Positions 48,779 to 57,395 of a stretch of DNA of 64,000 nt are shown one piece after another. The stretch's first letter is position 1, and each line of letters opens with the position of its first letter. This DNA comes from Desulfovibrio sp. (GTDB lineage: Bacteria > Desulfobacterota > Desulfovibrionia > Desulfovibrionales > Desulfovibrionaceae). The position numbers and the translations under genes were made by a program. The notes beneath the pieces are model-generated. The model saw only the letters and a program-made list of their open reading frames with translations, was not told the DNA's origin and ran no database searches. The stretch covers positions 372,001 to 436,000 of the forward strand of contig NZ_JAVESS010000002.1 in the NCBI RefSeq assembly GCF_034006445.1, read 5' to 3'.

Positions 48779-49531
48779 ATGAAAATTGTTCTGTGCATCG
48801 CCGCACTGATGCTTTGCGGAGTCTATCTGTCAAAATACGCTTTTGATCGTCCTCCGTTGCGTGGTATGGGACAGAATGGCACGGCTGATCTACCTGTACT
48901 TATTTCGCGAGCGCGGCCATTCGTCACTTTTGCACCAGCCAAGGATATGAGCTTGGTCGCCGCTGGGTGGTGCAGCCTGAGTCCAGCAACACGTCTTTCC
49001 GTGCCAGGGGACGGTCGGCTATGGTTTGCCGCTTACAAGAACGATATTGGCCTGCTCATCACGGCATTGGCTGAAACTGAAGCCCCGTGGCTCTGGGAGG
49101 CGGCCCATCATCCCCCCTTTCCGGTGCTGAGAGGCGGGACAACCCCCTACAAGGGCGAAACATTGCACGAAACGCTGTATACGCTTACCGCCGATGCCGA
49201 CCCTTTTCACCCTCTGCAAGTCGCTGCCAAAGATACCACCTGCCTTGTGTACCGGGCAAAACTTCTGCTGGACTTCCAGCATCTGCAGGTGATTATTGAA
49301 TATCATGAGCCTATAACTCAAGAACAAGCACGAGATATAGCCTATGATCTGCCCTATCTGAATGCCTTTCAGGAACGCGGCAGAGCCGCATGCTCCATTG
49401 CGCTGCCGGGAAAAAGCAATGAATATGTGCTTCCAAGACGCATTGATAAAATTCCTGTGGCTGACAAAGCCATTTCGCGAATTAAGCTTTCTCGCTGGAC
49501 AGGTGAAATGCAACATCGGGGAAGCCTCTGA
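48779..49531 (+). CDS. exported protein of unknown function
   Basis: The 250-residue product has an N-terminal signal peptide or anchor (KIVLCIAALMLCGVYL). A globular part includes FAPAKDMSLVAAGWCSLSPATRLSVPGDGRLWFAAYKN. It looks like a lineage-specific periplasmic family of Desulfovibrio; I am not sure of any named domain. Immediately after its stop comes AGGAGG and an ATG (49541), but the next frame runs at once into a repeat, so a following gene was probably lost. Confidence 0.65.
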   Translation: MKIVLCIAALMLCGVYLSKYAFDRPPLRGMGQNGTADLPVLISRARPFVTFAPAKDMSLVAAGWCSLSPATRLSVPGDGRLWFAAYKNDIGLLITALAETEAPWLWEAAHHPPFPVLRGGTTPYKGETLHETLYTLTADADPFHPLQVAAKDTTCLVYRAKLLLDFQHLQVIIEYHEPITQEQARDIAYDLPYLNAFQERGRAACSIALPGKSNEYVLPRRIDKIPVADKAISRIKLSRWTGEMQHRGSL

Positions 49532-49550
49532 GGAGGAATAATGGGCATAC

Positions 49551-49690
49551 TAGAGCAATTTCACTTTGAAATTGCTCTGCTGACGCGAAGGCGGCAGCCG
49601 CCAAGAAGTAGCGTGGATTCTGGCGAAAACCACGTTTTTCGCCAGAATGATGCTTTGAAACAGGGAGTGTTTCAAAAGCAAAATGCTCTA
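49551..49690. repeat. composite stem-loop repeat inserted at a start codon
   Basis: Modules are AGAGCAATTTCA...TGAAATTGCTCT, GGCGGCAGCCGCC, TTCTGGCGAAAA...TTTTCGCCAGAA, TTTGAAACA...TGTTTCAAA, then AAATGCTCT. It begins about 8 bases after an ATG (49541) that has a perfect AGGAGG ribosome binding site. Confidence 0.6.
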
Positions 49691-49698
49691 AAAGTGGT

Positions 49699-49914
49699 AA
49701 CGGGAAATTTCGGGATGAGTGTTTAAACCAGAACGTGTTTTTGTCCCTGCATGATGCCCGAAGAACGGTTGAAGTATGGCGGCAAGATTACAACCAACAG
49801 CGAGCACACAGTTCATTGGGCTAGCTAACACTTGAAGAGTCCCGTGAAAAATACAACCTGCAACCCATTGGGAATCACTCACTTACAACTGGTATACGCA
49901 GTGGGGTAAAATCA
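49699..49914 (+). mobile_element. solo 3-prime fragment of the same IS3-family element
   Basis: This stretch encodes a decayed OrfB C-terminus (FRDECLNQNVFLSLHDARRTVEVWRQDYNQ, then a stop after HSSLG) and ends with GTATACGCAGTGGGGTAAAATCA, the right IS end. The rest of the element is absent. It directly abuts the composite repeat. Confidence 0.8.
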
Positions 49915-50429
49915 GTGCCAGACATATCTGGCACGCTCATTTTTTATGCCGTTGCCACTCCATCTATTCGGCATAACTTATATTTATGTGGTAGTCTGGA
50001 TGCGGATGCGCGAATGGCCCCTTGGGCCACCGAGTAGATTGCGCCACTGTTCACAAATATACGTGCAACTGACATCCCTTTTGCACACGCTCGCAGCCGG
50101 ATAGCAATTTGCCTTTCGAGTGCATTTTGTCTGCGGATTTAGAGCATTTTCGCATTGAAAATATCTATTCTTAATGCTTCCATGACGTCTGCTCCGGTGC
50201 GTAACTGCCCAAATAAATTTCGCTTACTCCTCCGCGGCGGGCGTCTGCTCCCGCATTTGCCAGAGCAATTTCAAAGAGAAATTGCTCTGGCTTGCTGTGC
50301 ATCTTCCCTGCCATTGCTTCCCCGTTTCCACGCATCGTCACGTGGTTCAATTGTGCGCTTCGACACACCTCAATAAATACCTGCCCTCAAAATATACCTG
50401 TAACACACTAATATATAATGCCTTTTACT
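49915..50429. other. intergenic region with another composite repeat (50141-50286)
   Basis: No gene is seen. AGAGCATTTTCGCATTGAAAAT at 50141 and a perfect GAGCAATTTC-AAAGA-GAAATTGCTC stem near 50263-50286 belong to the dispersed repeat family. They share the CTCCGCGGCGGGCGTCTGCT stretch with 5797-5816. A single TTCGACA half-site of the proposed enhancer motif is at 50359. Confidence 0.5.
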
Positions 50430-50445
50430 TGGCATCGTCTTTGCA
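50430..50445 (+). promoter_or_regulatory. sigma-54 promoter of the second formate channel
   Basis: TGGCATCGTCTTTGCA has the invariant GG and GC and the TTGCA element at exact spacing for RpoN. The predicted start is near 50456, 40 bases before the ATG. Confidence 0.85.
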
Positions 50446-50495
50446 ACATGTGCAAATATTCTCAATCACTTTTTATCACTGCAAAGGAGATAGTT

Positions 50496-51386
50496 ATGGC
50501 CGATTCCTCCTCCTTCGAAGCACTGAATCCGTATCAAATGTGTGACAAGGCGGCTGCCGTCATGGAAGGCAAGGCCATCAAGCCTGCGAGCAAGGCGTTT
50601 TTGCTTGCTGTTATGGCGGGCGTGTTTATCGGTCTGGGTTTTGTCTACTGCGCCATAGCCAATGCAAGCGGTGCCGGAAAAATTGTGGGCGGCCTTGTGT
50701 TCAGCCTTGGGCTCATGCTGGTCATTGTTCTGGGCGCGGATCTGTTCACCTCCACAACCATGACCCTTATTCCCCGTGCCAGCAAAAGGATCACCTGGGG
50801 GCAGATGTTCGTCAACTGGGGTGTTGTTTACGCTGGAAACTTTGTGGGCAGCCTGATTCTTGTGGCGCTTATACTGCTCAGCGGTCACCCGTGGGAAAAC
50901 GGCGGCAGCATTGCCCTTTTCTACATCAACACCACAGAGCACAAGCTGACCCATACCTTCATTGAAGCCCTGTTTCTGGGAGTCATGTGCAACCTGATGG
51001 TCTGCCTTGGCGTGTGGATGAGCTACGCAGGCCGCTCGCTGTTTGACAAAATGATTGCCTGTCTGTTCCCCGTGGGACTCTTTATCGCCTGCGGCTTCGA
51101 GCACAGCGTGGCGAACATGTTCATGATTCCCATTGGCATCCTGTGCAGCCACATGATGCCCCCCGAAGTGGCGGCCAAACTGGCCGACCCCGCGCACATA
51201 GCCTCTGTGCTGAACTGGCAGAATTTCATCTTCAAGAACCTCATCCCCGTGACATTGGGCAACATCCTTGGCGGGGGCGTGTTCGTGGGCCTCTTCCACT
51301 GGCTCATCTACCTGCGGCACGGCCACGAGGCCCAGCGGCCCGCCAGTATGGCCGCACAGCACAAACATTCCCCCACTGTCGACTAA
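50496..51386 (+). CDS. focA: formate/nitrite transporter family channel, copy 2 (FocA/FdhC-like)
   Basis: The 296-residue, six-helix channel is closely similar to the product at 24665 (both open with SFEALNPxQM and share DLFTSTTMTL, GVMCNLMVCLGVWM and the pore His segment GFEHSVANMFMIP). It moves formate across the inner membrane. AAGGAG precedes ATG 50496 and a sigma-54 promoter lies at 50430. It sits directly upstream of the hydrogenase operon, matching a role in supplying formate to it; E. coli hyf similarly carries focB. Confidence 0.93.
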   Translation: MADSSSFEALNPYQMCDKAAAVMEGKAIKPASKAFLLAVMAGVFIGLGFVYCAIANASGAGKIVGGLVFSLGLMLVIVLGADLFTSTTMTLIPRASKRITWGQMFVNWGVVYAGNFVGSLILVALILLSGHPWENGGSIALFYINTTEHKLTHTFIEALFLGVMCNLMVCLGVWMSYAGRSLFDKMIACLFPVGLFIACGFEHSVANMFMIPIGILCSHMMPPEVAAKLADPAHIASVLNWQNFIFKNLIPVTLGNILGGGVFVGLFHWLIYLRHGHEAQRPASMAAQHKHSPTVD

Positions 51387-51427
51387 AGTGTCGATGCTGT
51401 CGAAGGGGTTTCGTCAAAAGTGTCGAA
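51377..51427 (+). promoter_or_regulatory. enhancer-binding site cluster upstream of hyfA
   Basis: The 18-bp partial palindrome TTCGTCAAAAGTGTCGAA (51410-51427) is preceded by TGTCGA half-sites at 51377, 51389 and 51398; the first overlaps the end of the focA gene. It lies about 85-135 bp upstream of the hyfA sigma-54 promoter, a usual enhancer position. Related 18-mers lie at 63145 and 63235. Confidence 0.6.
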
Positions 51428-51510
51428 CTCAGCCCTGTGGATAGCCCACCTCGTGGGCAACTGGTCGAGACATCCCCAAAAATGCGCATGAATACTAGCT
51501 TTGTGCATAA

Positions 51511-51526
51511 TGGCACGCATTCTGCT
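51511..51526 (+). promoter_or_regulatory. sigma-54 promoter of the hyf operon
   Basis: TGGCACGCATTCTGCT matches the RpoN consensus TGGCACG-N4-TTGCW with one mismatch and correct spacing. The predicted start is near 51537, 34 bases before hyfA. Confidence 0.8.
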
Positions 51527-51570
51527 GACAGGGGGCCATTATCACGATCCCTTGTGTAATGAGGAAGCTT

Positions 51571-52200
51571 ATGAACCATTTCATTTTCGCGGATCCGGTC
51601 AAATGCATCGGCTGCAATACCTGCATGGCGGCGTGTTCGCTGGTGCATGAGCAGCAGGGGCTGCTCGGCAGACCCCGGCTTGAGGTCATACGCTACGGCA
51701 ACGGCACAGCGCCTGTGAGTTGCCGCCATTGCGAAGACATGCCCTGCGCCAAGGTCTGCCCGGTGAACGCCATCACGGCCACCGGACATTCAGTGCACAT
51801 CAACGAAAGCAACTGCATTGGTTGCAAACTGTGCGGTCTTGCCTGTCCTTTCGGGGCCATTGCCCCGGCGGCCGACAGGCCCGCCGGACACCCGGAAGTG
51901 TACGAGCACTATGTGCCGGAAGAAGAACTGGCCGACGCCCCGGGCAGCAACTATTCCATGCCGCCTTTTCTGGCCTGGAATGTGGGCCGCCGCACTGTGG
52001 CCGTAAAATGCGACCTCTGCTACTTCCGCTCCAGCCCGGCCTGCGTGGAGGCCTGCCCCACCATGGCCCTGCGCCTTGTGGACGAAAAAACCCTGGCCGA
52101 ACTGCAAAACAGCAAACGTGTTGCCACGCTTGAGATGGAAAAACACGACGACAAAGCCGTCCCGGCGGCAACAACCATGTCGGGGGTGCAGCATGCGTGA
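51571..52200 (+). CDS. hyfA: 4Fe-4S electron-transfer subunit HyfA/HycB
   Basis: The 209-residue cytoplasmic ferredoxin-like subunit carries electrons from formate dehydrogenase to the hydrogenase. Four cysteine clusters bind [4Fe-4S]: CIGCNTCMAAC, CRHCEDMPCAKVC, CIGCKLCGLAC and CDLCYF...CVEAC. The layout and the NHFIFADPVKC start match E. coli HycB. GAGGAAG precedes ATG 51571; an in-frame ATG 4 codons upstream is less well placed. It is the first gene of the operon. Confidence 0.93.
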   Translation: MNHFIFADPVKCIGCNTCMAACSLVHEQQGLLGRPRLEVIRYGNGTAPVSCRHCEDMPCAKVCPVNAITATGHSVHINESNCIGCKLCGLACPFGAIAPAADRPAGHPEVYEHYVPEEELADAPGSNYSMPPFLAWNVGRRTVAVKCDLCYFRSSPACVEACPTMALRLVDEKTLAELQNSKRVATLEMEKHDDKAVPAATTMSGVQHA

Positions 52201-54229
52201 TCCACTTGAAATCCTGCTCTGGGCTGTGCTGGCCTATATGGCGGGTGGCGTGCTGTCCCTGCTGCTGAGCCGCAATGAAAGGGCCTCCATCACTGTCAGC
52301 GGCCTGCTTGGCGCGCTTGGCGGCGCGCTTGGGCTGTATGCTGTCCTGCCCTTTCTGCTGCAACGGGCCGACGTCCTCAGCCATGTCTATGCGGGGCCGT
52401 TTCCCTTTGCGCATCTGGCCGTACGGTTGGACATGCTGGGAGCCTTCATGACGGGCGTCATCTCCCTGCTGGCGCTTGCCGCCTCCATCTATTCCCTGGC
52501 CTACGTACGTGAATACGAAGGCAAGGGCGCTGCGGCCATGGGCTTTTTCATGAATACCTTCATCGCCTCCATGGTGGCGCTGATGGTTATGGATAACGCC
52601 TTCTACTTCATCATCTTCTTTGAAGTCATGTCGCTTTCTTCCTATTTTCTGGTCATTGCCGATCAGGAAAGCGAAGCGGTCAGCGCTGGTCTGCTCTACT
52701 TTTTCATCGCACATGCCGGATCTGTGCTCATCATGGCCTCGTTCTTCATCATGTACTGCCACACCCCTGACAGCAGCCTTGATTTTGCGGCTTTCCGTCA
52801 GGCGCAGATTTCGCCGCTCATGGCTTCCATCGCCTTTTTGCTGGCATTTTTCGGCTTTGGGGCCAAGGCTGGCATGCTGCCCCTGCACGGCTGGCTGCCC
52901 AGAGCGCACCCGGCTGCGCCCTCGCACGCTTCTGCCATGATGTCGGGCGTGATGGTCAAGATAGGCGTGTTCGGCATCATCAAGGTGAGCGCCGACCTTT
53001 TGGGCGGCGCGGATATGCCTGTCTGGTGGGGCGTTGTGGTGCTGACCTTTGGCGCTGTTTCGTCCGTGCTGGGCGTCATGTACGCGCTGGCGGAACACGA
53101 CATCAAACGCCTGCTTGCCTACCACACGGTTGAAAACGTGGGCATTATCCTCATGGGCGTGGGCGTGGGCCTTATGGGCCTTGCCCTCAAGAACCCGCTG
53201 CTGGCCGCACTGGGCTTTCTGGGCGCGCTCTACCACCTGCTGAACCACGCCGTGTTCAAGGGCCTGCTGTTCCTTGGCGCAGGGGCCATCATCTACACGG
53301 TGCACACCAAGGATATGGAAAAGATGGGCGGCCTTGCCAAGCGCATGCCGCGCACGGCCCTGGCCTTTCTGGTGGGCTGCATGGCCATTTCCGCCCTGCC
53401 GCCCCTCAACGGTTTTGTCAGTGAATGGTACACCTACCAGGGGCTTGTGAGCATCAGCCAGCATTCCTCCGTCATCGCGCGGCTTTCCGGCCCTGTGGCA
53501 ATCGTGATGCTGGCCATCACCGGTGCTCTGGCCGCCATGTGTTTTGTAAAAGTGTACGGCATCAGTTTTTGCGGTCAGGCGCGCAGCGCCAAGGCTGCGG
53601 AAGCCACGGAAGTTCCGGCTGCCATGACGCTTTCCATGCTTGGGCTGGCCGCGCTGTGCGTGGCGCTGGGCGTGGGCGCGGCCTGTGTGGCCCCTGTTGT
53701 CAGCGCTGTGGCCGACTCGCTCACCGCTGGCCAGCAGCATCTTGAAGCCGTGCGCCAGGGCGTGCTCATTCCCGGTGCGGACGCCGCCACCGGCCTTTCT
53801 CCCACGCTGGTAATGCTCCTGCTGCTGGGCGGCATGCTGCTGCCCTTGCTGGTCTTCATGATCGGCAAGGCCGACCGCCTGCCCCTGCGCCGCAAAAATG
53901 ACCCGTGGGCCTGCGGCTACGGCTACGAAGAACGCATGGCCCTCTCCGCCGGGAGCTTTACCCAGGGGCTGCGCCACGTGTTTGCGGGGCTTTACCGCCT
54001 GCGGCAGGCGCTTGATCCCGCCCCGGCCATGTCGCGCGCGCTTGACTCGGTCATACGCACGGCACGGCGGGTGGAACCCATGTGGGACGAAGGCATTCTT
54101 GCCCGCATTGTCCGTGCCGTGAAAAAGACCGGCATATGCGTGCAGCGGCTGCAGCAGGGCGATTTCCGCGTCTACTGCCTGTATATCATCATCGCGCTTA
54201 TCACGCTGCTTCTCATCAAAGCCGCCTAG
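52193..54229 (+). CDS. hyfB: hydrogenase-4 membrane subunit HyfB (NuoL/MrpA-like)
   Basis: The 678-residue antiporter-like subunit has about 14-16 helices, close to the length of E. coli HyfB. The proton-channel core includes FFEVMSLSSYFLVIADQE with the key Glu, FGFGAKAGMLPLHGWLPRAHPAAPSHASAMMSG with the broken-helix Lys, and VHTKDMEKMGGLAKRMPRTALAFLVGCMAISALPPLNGF. It probably couples hydrogenase turnover to ion movement. Its ATG overlaps the hyfA stop by 8 bp. Confidence 0.95.
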   Translation: MRDPLEILLWAVLAYMAGGVLSLLLSRNERASITVSGLLGALGGALGLYAVLPFLLQRADVLSHVYAGPFPFAHLAVRLDMLGAFMTGVISLLALAASIYSLAYVREYEGKGAAAMGFFMNTFIASMVALMVMDNAFYFIIFFEVMSLSSYFLVIADQESEAVSAGLLYFFIAHAGSVLIMASFFIMYCHTPDSSLDFAAFRQAQISPLMASIAFLLAFFGFGAKAGMLPLHGWLPRAHPAAPSHASAMMSGVMVKIGVFGIIKVSADLLGGADMPVWWGVVVLTFGAVSSVLGVMYALAEHDIKRLLAYHTVENVGIILMGVGVGLMGLALKNPLLAALGFLGALYHLLNHAVFKGLLFLGAGAIIYTVHTKDMEKMGGLAKRMPRTALAFLVGCMAISALPPLNGFVSEWYTYQGLVSISQHSSVIARLSGPVAIVMLAITGALAAMCFVKVYGISFCGQARSAKAAEATEVPAAMTLSMLGLAALCVALGVGAACVAPVVSAVADSLTAGQQHLEAVRQGVLIPGADAATGLSPTLVMLLLLGGMLLPLLVFMIGKADRLPLRRKNDPWACGYGYEERMALSAGSFTQGLRHVFAGLYRLRQALDPAPAMSRALDSVIRTARRVEPMWDEGILARIVRAVKKTGICVQRLQQGDFRVYCLYIIIALITLLLIKAA

Positions 54230-54237
54230 GGGGAACC

Positions 54238-55215
54238 ATGTTTACCATGCAATCCTTGTCCTGGCCGGTATCCTTGCTGCTGGCCGCCGTGCAGACACTG
54301 CTTCTGCTTTTGCTGGCCCCTCTGCTGTCTGGCATTTCCCGTAAAATCCGGGCCAGAATGCACTCGCGCCTTGGGCCTTTGGGCGCCGCAGGCGTGCTGC
54401 AGGATTACCGCGACCTGGCCAAGCTCATGACCCGGCAGGAAGTGACTCCTGCGCAGTCGGGCATCATTTTCCGCATCATGCCCTTTGTGCTCATTGCCAG
54501 CGCCGCGGCCATAGCCATGACGCTGCCCGTGCTCGTGACCGGTTCGCAGATGGCGAGCGCGGCGGATCTCATAACCCTGCTGTATCTTTTTGCTCTTTAC
54601 CGTTTTTTCTTTGCCCTTTCCGGGCTGGATTCGGGCAGTCCCTTTGCCGGTATGGGCGCAAGCCGTGAAATGCTGCTGGGCGTGCTGGTGGAGCCTGTGC
54701 TCATGCTGGCCCTGCTGGTGGCGGCCCTTATTGCGGGTTCAACCAACCTCGGCGTTATCAGCGAGGTGTTTCGCCAGAACTGGGGAGGCTCCATGCCCAC
54801 GGCGGCGGCACTGGCCATGGCTGCCTGCGCTTTTGCCGTGTTTATTGAAATGGGCAAGATCCCCTTTGACTACCCCGAAGCGGAACAGGAACTTCAGGAA
54901 GGTCCGCTGACCGAATATTCCGGCCCCGGCCTTGCCCTCGTCAGCCTGGGCGTAAAGTTCAAGCAGGCAGTGGTTGCCAGCGTGTTCATCAGCGTGTTTC
55001 TGCCCTTTGGCAATGTAACGCCCGAGAGCCTCAACGCTGTATCCTTGCTGGCCGCAGCCGTCATCTTCGCTCTGAAGCTGCTGGTCATCTTTGTGCTGGC
55101 ATCGCTGTACGAAAACAGCCTTGCCCGCGGACGCTTTCTGCTGACGCCGCGCGTCACGTGGTCCGGTTTTGGCGTGGCGGCCCTGGCATTCGTCTTTTAC
55201 TTCAGCAAGCTCTAG
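54238..55215 (+). CDS. hyfC: hydrogenase-4 membrane subunit HyfC (NuoH-like)
   Basis: The 325-residue, roughly eight-helix subunit anchors the hydrophilic arm. Conserved features of the NuoH/HycD family are RKIRARMHSRLGPLGAAGVLQDYRDLAKLM, GSPFAGMGASREMLLGVLVEP, and the acidic loop EMGKIPFDYPEAEQELQEGPLTEYSG. It starts 8 bp after hyfB with GGGGAACC before the ATG; a longer upstream frame overlaps hyfB and is not needed. Confidence 0.95.
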   Translation: MFTMQSLSWPVSLLLAAVQTLLLLLLAPLLSGISRKIRARMHSRLGPLGAAGVLQDYRDLAKLMTRQEVTPAQSGIIFRIMPFVLIASAAAIAMTLPVLVTGSQMASAADLITLLYLFALYRFFFALSGLDSGSPFAGMGASREMLLGVLVEPVLMLALLVAALIAGSTNLGVISEVFRQNWGGSMPTAAALAMAACAFAVFIEMGKIPFDYPEAEQELQEGPLTEYSGPGLALVSLGVKFKQAVVASVFISVFLPFGNVTPESLNAVSLLAAAVIFALKLLVIFVLASLYENSLARGRFLLTPRVTWSGFGVAALAFVFYFSKL

Positions 55216-55233
55216 GGCGTCGAGGAAGAAGTC

Positions 55234-56730
55234 ATGGATAAAATTGCACTGGCAACAATCCTGATACCGTTCATCGGCGCGTTGATCGCCGCCTGTCTGC
55301 CGTATCACGCGGCACGGGCGCTGGCGCTGGTGGTTGCCCTTGCCGCTTCGGCGGGCAGCGCGGCCCTTGGCCTGGCATACCTCAATGCAGGCATGCCCGA
55401 AAACTGCACATTCAGCCTTGTGAGTTACAGCTCCACCCTGCTTGGCGGCACTGGACACACAGTGGAAATATTTGGCGTACTCATCGACAGGGTAAGCACG
55501 CTCATCTGCTTTGCCGTGGTTTTTCTCGGCTTTCTGGTGGTGCTGTACTCCACGGCCTACCTGACCAAGGGCAACCGTGAACACCCACATGAGGGCACTA
55601 CCCGTTTTTACGCCATCATGCTGGCCTTTATCGGCGCCATGGCCGGGCTTACGCTTTCCTCCACCCTCTTTGGCCAGTTGCTGTTCTTTGAAATCACCGG
55701 CGGCTGTTCCTGGGCGCTCATCGGCTACTACCAGACCCCCAAGGCGCTGCGCTCGGGCATGAAGGCCCTGCTGGTGACCCACCTTGGCGCGCTGGGCCTC
55801 TATGTGGCTGCAGCCTGGCTGTATCATGAGACCGGCTCCTTTGCCCTCTCCGGCATGGCCGGGCTTGGGGATACCGCCAAGATCATCATCGTGGGCGGCG
55901 TGCTCTTTGCAGCCTGGGGCAAATCAGCCCAGATTCCCATGCACATGTGGCTGCCAGACGCCATGGAAGCGCCCACCCCGGTGAGCGCCTACCTGCACGC
56001 GGCCTCCATGGTCAAGGTGGGCGTGTTCATTTTTGCCCGCGCCGTCATGGCCGCAGGGGATGTCCCCCCGGTTGTGGGTCATGTGGGCATGGTCATGGCC
56101 GTGATAACCCTCATCTACGGCTTTATCATGTATTTGCCGCAGACCGACATGAAGCGCCTTCTGGCCTATTCCACCATCACCCAGCTTTCGTACATCTTCT
56201 TTGCCATTTCACTGGCCATCCTGTGCACGGATCCTGTTCTGCGCAACACAGTGCTGCTTTTTGGCGCAATCGCCTACATTTTCAACCACGCCTTTGCAAA
56301 AAGCCTGTTTTTCCTGGTGGCTGGAGCGCTCAGCTACACCTGCGGCACGCGCACCCTCACCCAGTTGCAGGGAATCCTGTCACGCCTGCCTCTGCTGGGC
56401 GTAGGCTTTTGCGTGGCGGCACTGGCCATCACCGGCGTGCCGCCGCTCAACGGCTTTTTCAGCAAATACCCCATTTTCACCACAGGTTTTGCTCTTGGAG
56501 CGAGCCACTGGTTTGTAATGGTGCTGACCATACTGGTCATGATCGAATCCGTGGGCAGCTTTGCCTGGTTCCTTTACTGGTTCGGCAAGACAGTACCCGG
56601 CAAACCCTCTGAGGTTGTGGCGCAGGCGCAGCCTGTGCCCGCCGCCATGAAGCTGGTGCTGGCCATCCTTGTTTTCATGTCGTTCTCTTCCAGCATCATG
56701 GCCGTTTACTGGTTGAACCACGGAGGCTAA
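55234..56730 (+). CDS. hyfD: hydrogenase-4 antiporter-like subunit HyfD (NuoM/N-like)
   Basis: The 498-residue, 14-helix subunit is a second Mrp-type ion module, comparable to E. coli HyfD (absent from Hyc/FHL-1). Motifs are LLFFEITGGCSWALIGYYQTP, AWGKSAQIPMHMWLPDAMEAPTPVSAYLHAASMVKVG, DMKRLLAYSTITQLSYIFF and ALAITGVPPLNGFFSKYPIF. Its presence marks this as a hydrogenase-4-like, larger complex. GAGGAAGAAG precedes the ATG. Confidence 0.94.
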   Translation: MDKIALATILIPFIGALIAACLPYHAARALALVVALAASAGSAALGLAYLNAGMPENCTFSLVSYSSTLLGGTGHTVEIFGVLIDRVSTLICFAVVFLGFLVVLYSTAYLTKGNREHPHEGTTRFYAIMLAFIGAMAGLTLSSTLFGQLLFFEITGGCSWALIGYYQTPKALRSGMKALLVTHLGALGLYVAAAWLYHETGSFALSGMAGLGDTAKIIIVGGVLFAAWGKSAQIPMHMWLPDAMEAPTPVSAYLHAASMVKVGVFIFARAVMAAGDVPPVVGHVGMVMAVITLIYGFIMYLPQTDMKRLLAYSTITQLSYIFFAISLAILCTDPVLRNTVLLFGAIAYIFNHAFAKSLFFLVAGALSYTCGTRTLTQLQGILSRLPLLGVGFCVAALAITGVPPLNGFFSKYPIFTTGFALGASHWFVMVLTILVMIESVGSFAWFLYWFGKTVPGKPSEVVAQAQPVPAAMKLVLAILVFMSFSSSIMAVYWLNHGG

Positions 56731-56732
56731 GC

Positions 56733-57392
56733 ATGTTGAGTTCAAGCATAATCATCAACAATCTCGCCGGGCTTTTGGTGGTCACATCGCTGATGGTGGT
56801 CACTTGCAAAAAAGCCACTACATCCGCGCTGCTGTATGCCGTGCAGTCTGCCGTGCTGGTGCTCTCGTTCATTGCGCTGGCTGGCCTGATGCAGGCGCAC
56901 GAGCTGTATACCTGGGCCGGAACCGCCGTTCTGACCAAGGTCATCCTTGTGCCGCTGATCATGTACAAGGCCCTTGGCGCCATGAACGACCCTGAAGCGC
57001 AGGGAATGGTCATTCCCACATCCGTGGTTGTCATTCTTGCCGCAGTTCTTCTGCTCCTGTGTCACTTTGTGGTGAGCACTGTGCAGGTGCCCATTATCAC
57101 GCAGCACGGGCTTGAACCTGTACTGGCCGTCTCGCTCGGCCATTTCATGATCGGCGTCATGTGCATTGTTGTGCAGCGCAACATCATCAAACAGATATTC
57201 GGCTATTGCCTGATGGAAAACGGCGCGCACATGACCCTGGCCCTGCTGGCCAATCAGGCCCCGCACCTTGTGGAAATAGGTATTTCCACAGACGCCATCT
57301 TCGCGGTCATCATCATGGTTTACATGGTACGCCGCATTTTCACCACCATGAACACGTTGCGCGCGCATGATCTTTCCGCGCTGAAGGGGTGA
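56733..57392 (+). CDS. hyfE: hydrogenase-4 subunit HyfE (NuoK-like)
   Basis: The 219-residue membrane subunit has about seven helices, the size of E. coli HyfE. The NuoK-like part contains QIFGYCLMENGAHMTLALLANQAPHLVEIG with conserved acidic residues in mid-membrane, and an earlier AGTAVLTKVILVPLIMYKAL segment. It connects the proximal and distal ion modules. The ATG follows the hyfD stop by 2 bp (GGAGGCTAAGC as the ribosome binding site). Confidence 0.93.
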   Translation: MLSSSIIINNLAGLLVVTSLMVVTCKKATTSALLYAVQSAVLVLSFIALAGLMQAHELYTWAGTAVLTKVILVPLIMYKALGAMNDPEAQGMVIPTSVVVILAAVLLLLCHFVVSTVQVPIITQHGLEPVLAVSLGHFMIGVMCIVVQRNIIKQIFGYCLMENGAHMTLALLANQAPHLVEIGISTDAIFAVIIMVYMVRRIFTTMNTLRAHDLSALKG

Positions 57393-57395
57393 GCC

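Noticed and set aside
51800..53977. 725-codon minus-strand frame opposite hyfA/hyfB
   Set aside because: Antisense shadow of well-supported hydrogenase genes.
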